From Paracentrotus lividus (lineage: Eukaryota; Echinodermata; Echinoidea; Camarodonta; Echinidae), in assembly GCA_940671915.1 (NCBI GenBank), contig CALNVZ010003434.1, positions 19,360,413 to 19,424,412 on the forward strand: 64,000 nt of DNA. Direction: 5' to 3'. Each line of letters starts with the position of its first letter. Positions within the stretch are counted from its first letter, which is position 1. The position numbers were made by a program, and so were the translations under genes. Below the pieces are notes generated by a model, which made no database searches, was not told where the DNA came from, and saw only the letters and a list, made by a program, of their open reading frames with translations. Of this stretch, positions 45,837 through 56,000 are shown one piece after another.

Positions 45837-48800
45837 ATCAAGCTTCTTCTTCTTCTTCACTTGGCTTCCTCCAGTTTGGAGAATGCAGCATTCGCAGGAG
45901 TACATTTACAGGTAGTGACGAGGATAGTACATATGACAGCAGGGCTACATAAACGTGGTGACATTAGTACATTTTACATGTAAGTCAAGTAGATAACTGA
46001 GGGAAGAGTTATGAAAAATTGACAGGTCTGGAAAGTCAGATGGGGAAGTGTATGCATGGGAACAGGTACCAGAAGGGAGAGCTTTGTGAGCAGTCAGCCT
46101 GGGAGTTAGAAGTCGAGTAGTGATCTTTCCACTGTCGAGGCCACTGAGATGGAAACCGTCTCGGATTGCCACATAGGGAGGGCACTCACCAACCAGGTGC
46201 ACGACTGTTTTCAGTTTGAAATCCACAGGGGCACGATGGGTTGCTGTTCCGTTACTTATGATGTTCTTACGGTGGTTGGTTAGATAGACTCCGGTTAGAA
46301 GCTGAGCTTTGATGGGTACCGCCTGTCTGAGCCTCGGGGGGTGTATGATCGAGGGAAGTGATTTGTGAGCGTTGTCTAGGTCGGTTGCCAGAAGCTGGAG
46401 TGAAGACTTTACAGTGGTGGCTTCTACTATGAGGTCAGCTCTGTGCTCCTCCACAGCAGTTTTCACCATGCTCTTCCAGGGTGATGTGAAGGTGTTGAGG
46501 TGATGAGCTCCTGGATGGTGGGAAGCTGGTACTGTGAGAGCTTCTCACATAGGTTTCTCACAGTCTTGCTTGAGGGTATCTGGCATACGGCATGCATGAG
46601 AAGTCTTCTCTCTATCCTCTCGTGGGGGAGAAGAAGTACTTTCCCAAGGAGTCGTAGGAAGAGCTTGTCTACCTCATCAGAAACAGGAGGGAGGTTGGTA
46701 AGGATCGAGATGGTCTCATTCACAGCACTGCGTGGAAGTCCAAGGAGTGACTTGAACAGATGACATTGCATTCTATCAAGCTCCATGTGCATCTTCTTGG
46801 ATAGGTTTAGTACCTCTGCTCCGTACAGCATTCTTGGGAGACAGAAACGCTTCCAGAGGGCAGCTACTGAGCTTGGTGCCAGACCACATTTGTGATACGT
46901 CTTGTCGAAATGAGAGAGAAGTCGCAGATCAAAGATCCGAGTAAATCGACAAACTAATAAAAAACTCAAAATTTTGAGGAATTTTTTTTTTTTTTTCTGG
47001 TTCTACCATGCTTCATCTTTGCTCTGTTAAAAAAATGAGTGAAATGATAACGGGAAAGTGGTAAAAAAGCAGTTTTTCGGCGAGTGTTTTTTTCGGTCAT
47101 AATTTTTTTTTTTTCCGGACATACAAGCGAACGTCCACGCTCATTTCCTCTCTCCGTTTAGGCTCCGCCCTTAGCAACGCATGGCTTTGTTTATTGGACC
47201 GTTCACGGTCATGTGATGTGTGATTTCAACTGGCTTTTTGTTTCGTTTTTGTGAGCGAATAGCGAAACTAAACTCTCTTAGCTGCACTCAGAAATTTTGC
47301 GTGCGATGACAAAACCTGCTGTGAATAAAGCTGTTTCATCGGGATGCGGAGCACGCAAACGAATGTCAAATCTAACAATCGGTGGGGGAGAGGGGGGGGG
47401 GTTATGTGGGGAAAAGCTACTTATTGCTTGACTTAGCTATCTGGATCCAAATGAATGTTAATTTCAGCATTTTATTTTAGGGGCTGCGATATCTGTTGTC
47501 CTGATGGGAAATTAAAACCTCCCTATAAACAAATTTGGTTCCATCAGGGAAAACATAGAGCATACAAAAGAGGTGACGTGATAATACTTCTGATACAAGT
47601 ATTTAGGTTAAAGTCTTCTGCAGTTTATTTTACAAAGTAACGTGTTTAAGAAAATAGCGTTTTACTAAACACGACGACGAAACAAATACGATTTACTCTT
47701 AAAATAATTCATTTCTAAAAATTATTAATATCTTCTTATTACTGGTAACAAGTTTGATCAATAAAGACGAGATCGAGGCAATCATTTAGTTTATTTTCAT
47801 TGTCTTAAGCTAACCTAGCCACTCATAAAACGTGATCAGAGAAATTCTAAATACATTCGTGAGGCGCAAATATTTATTAAAACATTTTGGAGGCTTATCT
47901 CTATCATATACTTATTCAAAGAATATAAACAAAATGCATAAGCCCTGTACAAGAATAATTTGGTCTATAGACCATTATTATGTTCAAAATTTCCAACAGA
48001 GTTCAGATCAAAATGACTCGCTTTATTATGAGTAAGAGTATACGCAATTGACATTCAAAAGAACGCACGCAAACATCGGAATAAAACCCCAAAAAGGTTT
48101 AAAATAGTTTTGTTTCTAACTAATTTAGCGCCAGGATTGGTAAACACTTTTCTTAAAAGAGCGGACTTTTTCTTAAACAATTAGAAAAGAGCATGACGTT
48201 TTTATTTATTTGACGAAGATATAAAACAACTAACCAAATTCAGCTTCTTTTTTTTGAGAAGATTGAATGTTATATCGCCGTTGTTTCCGCTTGCTGCGCT
48301 TGCCTCGATCATGCGTGACGGACGAGTATTGTTCTCTGTATACTTGAATGCAGCCTCCTCATTGGTCAATCGTTTCACCTTTGTAACAAGTGGTTGCTAG
48401 GCATTCCGGTGAGTACAACGGTGACAAAATGTTCTTATTTTTCTGGCGCGGAGTCAAAGGAAGTCAAACTTCGCAGACGTTTTTCTCTTGAATTTTGATT
48501 TCCAAGAGCACAATTCTCCTCGCGTTCAGAGGCTAATATCTCCACTTCTATTTACTCTTTACAGTCGGGTTATATATCAAATTCAAGGCAATGAATCAGG
48601 GATCAATAATATCAAATAAAATGGATTTCAAAAATCGCGAATAGTTCTCTCATTTCGACGTGACGCATCACATTTGTGCACACCAACACCAGTCAAGGCG
48701 AACCTGGTTCTCCTCCCTCGAGATGCCATTGTTGAGGTTGGATTGTGTTGTGAGAAGGTGCGTGTAATGCCGAGGTGGGGATGACTTTCCACTTGCTCGA

Positions 48801-50244
48801 TAACCTCAGTTCCGAAGCGCCTTACCGTTGATTTGTCGGCTGTCGATATTATAGCACTCTTAGCAGGGTTTATTTTGTATCTCCACTTCCTAGAGTACTC
48901 ATGGGTGGTGTCTAGCATCGCTTGCAAATCCTCTGGGCTGGTGCTAATCAGGGCCCCATCATCTGCGAGAACTAGCACTCCTGTAAATTCTCTGCGAAGA
49001 TGGCACCCAGCTCAGCAGATCTTAAGGCTTTGATGAGGCCATCGATGTACACGAGGTATAGGCAGGGCGAAAGGACTCCACCTTGACGTACTCCTTGATT
49101 GACAGGGAAAGGTTGACTGAGTTCTTCCTCTCCACATGACGATGCTTTTCAAGGTCTCTGTAGGAGACTTAAAGCCGTCGGTCCCGTGTGTGATGGAGAG
49201 CAACCCCACTTGCAAAAGAACCTGCTTTCCTATTCGAAAAGAGTAGGGAATTTTTTCCCGGGAAAGTAGCCACCCAACTAACTCAGTATACCGCATTAAA
49301 GTAATATCTAGCTTGACACTTATATGACACATTGTGTTGGTAGTGTCGTTAAACCCTAATCAATCAATCAAGGTCTCTGTACAGGTTCCTTAGGATGTTC
49401 AGGAGACTACCAGGAAGACCAGCCTTCTGAAGCTTAAAAAAAGTCCCTTGTGCCAAACAGTGTCAAAGGCTTTGGCCGCATCCAAAAGGGCAATGTAGAT
49501 GTCATATCGCTTTGACCAGTTTATTTCGATGATGAGGTTGAGAGACAACGCTGTATGATGCAAGAGTGGTCCTTCTGGAAGCCAGCTTGTAGGCTGTCTG
49601 GGATATCTTGTTGGAGTAAGCATTTCTCCAGAACAGGCTTGAGGAGGAGCTCGAGTACCTTGCAGAATACGGAGGTGAGGGTTATACCTCTGTAGTTCCC
49701 TGGGTGTGTTACGGGTTTGCCCTTTCCTTTGTGGAGAGGTATGACTATACCTCTTTTGAAGCTCTGTGGAACATGGGCGTGTCGGCAGAATGCGTTCATA
49801 ATGGTGAGCAGGAGAAGTCGAAATACCGGGCCAGAGTTGAGAAGATGTTCCGCTACTACCTGGTCTGGTCCTCCTGCCTTCCTTGGTTTTAAGCCTTGGA
49901 TAGCTGACTGAAGGTCCCTTGAGTTGAATGTAATTGCTTCCTAACAGAAGTGATTAGGACTTGTGTTCCATTCTGCTTCAGTATCTTCATGTGCTGTTTG
50001 CCTGTCGACAGGATAGTGAGTGGAAGTACTTTTCCCATCCCTCAAGTACTTCATCACCTGCATAGGTTCTCTCTTCCCAGGTAATGTACTCAGTGACTGA
50101 GACTTGGATTAGTGGTTGTAGTATTCTCTTTGACAAGTCTGTTGAAGAGGCTCTGGTCACTCTTACGGGAAGTTTCAATCTCTTCTAGAGGTTGTTGTGT
50201 TTTGCCTGTCTGCATGCTGCGCCTTAGAGTACGTCTGAACAAGC
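45837..50244 (-). mobile_element. LINE retrotransposon with reverse transcriptase, split by a DNA element
   Basis: Minus strand. From 5' to 3': RT N-terminal part (about 50178-49990), fingers with KRGIVIPLHKGKG and NYRGITLTSVFCKVLELL (49799-49521), motif A LDAAKAFDTVWHKGL (about 49450), motif C VLADDGALIS (48970), then HLGITRTFSQHNP to GVGVHKC (48680). After the 1774 bp insertion coding resumes in frame with GLAPSSVAALWKRFCLPRML (46880) and continues to about 45950. At least three other frame breaks make it inactive. It ends 3' in a (GAA)n tail (45843-45859) and is flanked by GCACGCAA (45829-45836 and 50245-50252). Confidence 0.9.
46895..48668. mobile_element. 1774 bp DNA transposon inside the LINE (Mutator-like by TSD length)
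   Basis: Flanked by the exact 10 bp direct repeat CACATTTGTG (46885-46894 and 48669-48678). Ends are inverted repeats of about 45 bp: ATACGTCTTGTCGAAATGAG at the left and, reverse complemented, ATGCGTCACGTCGAAATGAG at the right. No transposase found, so nonautonomous. Both LINE halves read CAC AAA TGT in the same frame across the duplication, which proves the insertion boundary. Superfamily by TSD length only. Confidence 0.92.
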
Positions 50245-50551
50245 GCACGCAAGTTTTTGACTTTCAGTTTCACTTTTTGAGAATGGTTGAAATTTTCAGG
50301 GTAGCAAATATAACTTGCTGAGAACCATTTTCAATCAATTTTTTCGCAGTTTTTTTGTATCAAAATGGATTGTTGAGATTAGTTAGGGGTTAATTCGCTC
50401 ATTTACGTGGGTGCGCAGACATGGCACCGCGCAGACTTAGGCACTCTCACCATACTGTTAGTGTTAGTCAGCATGCGCATGGTCAGTGCAGTGCCATGCC
50501 AGTGACTGGTTTTTCCACTTTTTCAATTTGCAATAGGGTAGCGCACATTAA

Positions 50552-50965
50552 ATTCACTAATAAGTAATATGCATTACGCTTGAATGATCACTAGCATATG
50601 AAGTACACTACCATTTTGCCTTCGAATGAACAATGCTCAACAATAGTCACGATAAAATTTAGACTTGTCACTTATTTTTTTGGTAGGCCCTAAACCGACC
50701 AGCCCCCGTCGCGAAGGCAACGGGGCTGTGTATAGTTAGGTAGATCTAGATCTAGGCCCTAACATTAAGTCCTCATTTCTTGCTACGTTTTATTTCCAGC
50801 CACGGAAATACACAATTTGATTCGTTGAATTCCTATTTATATTTCCCTCTTTGTACTAAAAAGTATTGTAACAGTGGCTTTCCTTGGCCAGGTTTTGTGA
50901 AGTCCAGTCTTGCAGTTTTTCTTGCAAATGGTCTCCATTTGGTAATGATTGACGGCTAGTGCACA
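50552..50965 (-). mobile_element. CACGGA-family MITE, copy 4a (truncated, with an insertion)
   Basis: Matches copies 1-3 from the GCATTACGCTTGAATGATCA part to the TGGTAATGATTGACGG part, interrupted by element 50693-50752. Lies in inverted order to copy 4b next to it. Confidence 0.78.
50693..50752 (+). mobile_element. Hairpin-ended MITE, copy C (60 bp remnant)
   Basis: Joins the left end (AACCGACCAGCCCCCGTCGC) directly to the right end (CAACGGGGCTGTGTATAGTT) of copy B with the middle gone, flanked by TAGGCCCTA on both sides. Other copies of the host MITE lack it, so the empty site is visible in this window. Confidence 0.82.
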
Positions 50966-51002
50966 AAGAGCCGCACATCGAAATGCCTACAAGTTCATTC
51001 GT

Positions 51003-51481
51003 ACAGAGCCAGAGGACAATGCATTTTTATTGTTGGGCGCTCCTGAGTGGAGCTTCGCCTCCTGGTTGCGATGACTGAAGTACGTTGACCGTAACTGAAC
51101 AACGCGATTCAGCTGTTCTTCAACTGTCGTGCGCGCTGTCAATCATAACCAAAGTGGACCCATTTCGCAAGAAAAACTGCAAGACTCGACTTCACAAAAC
51201 GTGCTCCGCAAAGCCACTCTTTCAATACTTTTAAAGATAAATAAGAGAAATATAAAAAGGAACTTCAACGAATCCACTGTCGGAATCCGCCCGACAGTTG
51301 AAAACGTAATCCGGTAAAGAAATGAGGACTTACAATGTAGGTCCTTCCAAAAAAATAAATGATGAATCTAAATTTTATCGTGACTATTGTTCATTGGAAG
51401 GCACAATGGTAGTGTATTTCATATGCTAACGTGATCATTCGAGCGTCGTGCATAAATTATTTAGTAAAAATTTCTACGTGA
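51003..51481 (+). mobile_element. CACGGA-family MITE, copy 4b
   Basis: Plus-oriented copy starting at AGAGGACAATGCATTTTTAT and ending near TTTCTACGTGAG. More diverged than copies 1-2. Together with 4a it forms a large imperfect inverted repeat. Confidence 0.78.
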
Positions 51482-52887
51482 GCTGAAAGCTTTCGCGGGT
51501 ATCGCGTACAACAGGTGAATGCGAGTGGACAGCTGTTGAATTGAAAAAATGCAACTTATTTTCTTATGTCATCGATTTCATTGCCCTAATGTTACTACCC
51601 TGGGGAAATTAGCTGCTGATGCGGGGCGCTACAACGCATGCGTTAATAGTGGGCGCATGCGTATCTCATGGTATATACAGCTCCGTGCACGTGACCAAGA
51701 CCCGACTGTTTGTGATAAGCTACGCCCCCAGCTATCGTTCCGTCTTCGTTCAATGCACATGTGTGTTAAATTAACATTAGTGCGATAAGCCAATCAGAGC
51801 AAGTACCTCCTCTTTCACAGCACCCCAGAACTTTGGCTGTAGAGAATTGCGACATATTAATGTGTAGCGCGCGCCCAGTGCCCGGTTGCGTCCCAGTATT
51901 TGTTTATCAGCTACATCAACAGCTGATAACAAACACATCAGCCTCAAAACTCTCACAAAACAATCATCAATTTCAAACACACCACAAAATATCACAATTT
52001 AACAATATAAAATGAGATTGCAAACTTGGCAGGAAATTAATGTCAAATGCAATTACTAGTCTTGGATATTCTGTGTTCATTTCGTCTTTCGCAAATCTAA
52101 ATCTTGGTAGCGCATTGCGAGAGAGGCATGCAAGGTCCTTAAAATAGGGGCGTTTTTTAGTATCATTCACCATTTTCATCAAAATAGGGGTGTTTTCTGT
52201 GTCCAAATTTCACAGTGTTTACGCCATTTAGGGTACTCTTTTCCTGTCTGATGTCGAATAGTGGTGCAAATTTGACTAAGTTGTATAATTGGTTATTTTC
52301 GCGGTGACTTTTTTTTTCGCGAATTTCGCGAGTAGGTCATCGCAAAACTTTCCACTTCAGTTCAAGGCTACACATGTATTCATAGTAATGAAATCATCAC
52401 CAAAATCGCGAAAATATCTGTACGCGAAAATATGGTAATAAAGAAAGAAAGAATGTTAATTTAGTATAAGGAACATCCAAAGATGTAATATTGAATAATG
52501 GCAAGTACAAATGGCATGATTTAGCTGAGCATGATGTATCCTACTTTTGCCTCATTATCCCTACCGCTGCAGTCTGACTGAATATCGGGGATAACATGAC
52601 AGTGATGGATACAGGAATGAGAATATACTTCTTGCTATTTTTTAAGTGAAATGATTAGGCAGGCCTTAAATTTCAGTAAAAATGCAATATTATCTAAAAA
52701 GGGCACCAAAATCTTGAAAGCCAAACAGGAAATTTTGGAAGGGGCACTAAGGCCAATTAGGGGCATCCAAGGCCATGTCCTTTGATAACTTTAAGCCTTA
52801 TTTTATTAGGGTCACAACCATGATAGAGACTACCGCACCATCAATAAACAATTGAACTATTTCCTTGTTCCATTTTTCCTTTTGCAG
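51482..52887. other. No exon seen; TCGCGAAA repeat copy at 52270-52440
   Basis: Ordinary DNA followed by the repeat with GCGAATTTCGCGA and ATTCATAGTAATGAAATCAT, the inverted relative of 38080-38280. Confidence 0.55.
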
Positions 52888-53054
52888 CAACTTACTGGAT
52901 TTGTTGATGAGATGACAAGCTAACCACCTTGTGCAAGGAAAAAAGAGAATCAGAGATCTGAAGAATGTATCAGAGGACACCCTTTCGTTCACAGAGGTTG
53001 CTGGAACCTCATAAAGACAAGGAGAATGTCAAGTCAGCTGGTGTGCCAGCAACG
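52888..53054 (+). CDS. Coiled-coil gene, exon with QRTPFRSQRLLEP
   Basis: Acceptor TTTTGCAG|CAACTT, donor GCAACG|GTAAGT. First frame QLTGFVDEMTS then a shift to KLTTLCKEKRESEI, a TGA, and RTPFRSQRLLEPHKDKEN to GVPAT. Two disruptions within 167 bp. Confidence 0.5.
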
Positions 53055-56000
53055 GTAAGTGCTTTGAGGACATGTATCCCTGTACAGTGCGTCCCCCCAA
53101 AAAGTAAACCCAAATTTGATAGCCTCATATTGATATTGTATAACTAATGTGTCATTGGTTTTTATATCATGGCAACATTAAAGGTAGTATCAGCCTTTTT
53201 CACAAATTGCGAAAACTAATGCAACTTGGCATAACTGTAGAATATGATCGACCTATACTGTCCTATTCAATCTTACTGTCATAGGTTGCCTAATCAGTAA
53301 TACGAAACGAAAATCTGACTACCAATCTTGACCAGCTCTCCATCAACATCGTTGATATTACAGCGCGTGCAGCACGGACCGTACAAGCAATATACACACG
53401 GCGCATCAGCGTGCATTATTCTCTGCGCTAACGGTCAGCGGTTCGCACCGTACGGTAATTTTTCGAGGTTCGAAAAAATAGGAATGAATTTTAATAATCG
53501 CAATATAATGACAAACATACACATTTGAGCTTAATCATGTTGTGGGAAGATATAGTCATTGGTATACTACTATATCCTCTAAAAACTAGAAATTTAATAT
53601 TTTTCCTGCAAAAGGCTGACACTACCTTTAAAGGAGGACTCCGGGCTGAAATGAAAAAGTTTTGTAAAATTAAGTAAAATTCATCAAGCACAACACAGAA
53701 AATTTCATCAAAACGGATGAAAATAAAAAAGTTATGCATTTTTTAGGTATTGACTTTTTGGGTAAAACAGTTCTTGGCAATTGTCTCATTGTCTCATTTG
53801 AATATTTGAATATTCAAATGAGCAAACTGATGATGTCACAGTCCCCCTACTTGAGTATTTTATTATATGAAATCCTATTTATCTCATTTTTCATATATTG
53901 CGTATACAGAAAATCTGTCCCTCATACTGAAATAAGTAAAAGCACTTGTGACCTTGAACATTCCACAAGGATTAATCCCTGTTTTTATGTCCTTGGCAGA
54001 AATCTTGATAATTGGTATTTCAACAATAAAAAACAAAGAAAGTAGGGGGACTGAGACATCATCAGTTTGCCAATTTGAAGAACTGTTTTCTAAAAATTCA
54101 AAACCTACGAAATTCATAACTCTGCTATTTCTTATCCGATTTTGATGAAATTTTCAGTGTTGTGCTTTTTCAATTTTACTTTATTTTCTAATAATGCAAA
54201 TCAGCCCGGATGAGTCCTTTAAGTACATGTAACTCATATCCTATCCAGTGATACCAAAATGATGGCTGAGAACTCAATTTTTGAAACTTTGTCAAAAACA
54301 CCTTGTACCAAGTTTTTTCAGAACCAGCCCAGGCTTCCTGATCATTCATTCATTGTTTGAGGTCAGCCTTCCAGAGTCCATGCATAATGAACAAAATATT
54401 ATATATGGACTATTGAAATGCAAGGGTTGCTTTTGTCCAAACATGATACAAGGCATTTATGCTCAGTCATCCGTTACAATACAGGTATAAGTTTGGTATC
54501 ATCAAATAGAATATGAGTTACTCTTTATTATGAATAGATATCAAGGTCACACAAACTATAAAATTTTAATAGGCTCTCAAAGTTGGGTTTACTTTTTTCT
54601 GGGATGCACAGTAGTCTGCAGGGCCGATAGACCGCTGTGCCTAAAGACATCGTAACCCCAGTGTAAGGTCGTCTGGACCCGGTGTCCTAGGGTCATTAAT
54701 ACCTGGTATTTGCCTTGCGGTCTTTTCGGCCCAAAGGTCTATCGGGCTGTAACCAGAGCTTTGTTTACTGAGGATTCCTTGTGGTTAACTTGGTATTAAT
54801 TTTGTTGAAAAATGAAACTGAGAGTCTATTCAAGTCTTGATTGTGATCTAGAGATTAAAATGTAGGCTTGCCAGCAACAGAGAGAGCTTTGTTACATAGC
54901 TGTTACCCCTATACTTATGATGATTCCTATTGCTACTCTGCCAAATGGACCCCTTGCTGACAACTACCAGTATCTTGTTTGTCATTTTAATGTAATCATT
55001 TGCTCACACTTTCGTCGCATATCTTTAAAAAAGAATTGTTTAACAAATATTACATACCAGTAACTTGTTTACATGTAAATGTAGGTAGACCAAATAAGAA
55101 CCAGCACTTTCGCATTAAAAATATTTCTGTCATGATTGACTGAATAAATCTATATGTTTTGTGCTAACCCGGTAGGGCCTGGAAGAACCAGAACTCCCAT
55201 GAAGGCATTGGATTCCCCTGCCCCCCTTACCCCGTCCAGGCAGCCCCTAGCCACAGTGAACGGGACGGGGTCAGGAGCAAGGGTCAGCAGCTCCGGCGTC
55301 TCACTCTCAAACCGTCTTTACCCCGTATTGAAGCTCTGCGTAATGAGGGTGGAGCTGGGAAGTTGGATGGGGGCTGCTCCCCAAGAGGGGGTAAGACACC
55401 AAAGAGAACAAAAAAGCAGAAGTAAGTGACAGTTTCACATTATTTATTTATTTTGTCAGATTAAAGTTTTGTTAATGACGATTCTCTCTGTTTCTACACA
55501 GATTTGGTCCTGAACACCTCTGATAACAAGAGTAGACTGTTTAATATCAAGTCTCCAATTTGTTTGGAAGTTCCAAAAAGCGAGGATTTCTGTAATTGAT
55601 TTTATTTTTTCAGTAAATAACTATAAAATCAATACTTCTTCAAGTAAAGTAATTGGTATACAGGGAACTTGGATTTTACACATTTGCAGCGTCTTAGTGC
55701 AGTTATAAAGAGTTTTAGATGTGCCACTTCTAGCGAAAGTGCCCTGATACAGGGTCTGAAGCATGATAGATTGAGTGAGGCAAATGCTTTGCCTCAGGAC
55801 ATTATTGTTATGACAGGGATTTGAACCCTACACCTTTTGATCCACTGCCAGGGGACTTTTCCACTAGACCACAACAAATTCATTGTTTGTCTCACCCAGA
55901 TCCAAGAGCTGTGCTGCAACCCCTGCCAACAACCCATGTCACCCTTCCCAACGTGACCAAGCCAAAGCCTGCAGACAGTATCGTAGACTCCATTACTTCA

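Larger units (their letters stand above)
45587..50452. mobile_element. Inverted-repeat element hosting the LINE (outer layer)
   Basis: Left TGAGTGAAGTGCCTAAGTCT followed by GCGCACC, and right GCGCAGACTTAGGCACTCTC, are inverted repeats; inner words ATGTCTGCACAC and GCGCAGACAT also pair. Without the LINE the element would be roughly 460 bp. Confidence 0.68.

Noticed and set aside
46500-46763. 87-codon plus-strand frame
   Set aside because: Antisense shadow of the LINE C-terminal coding region.
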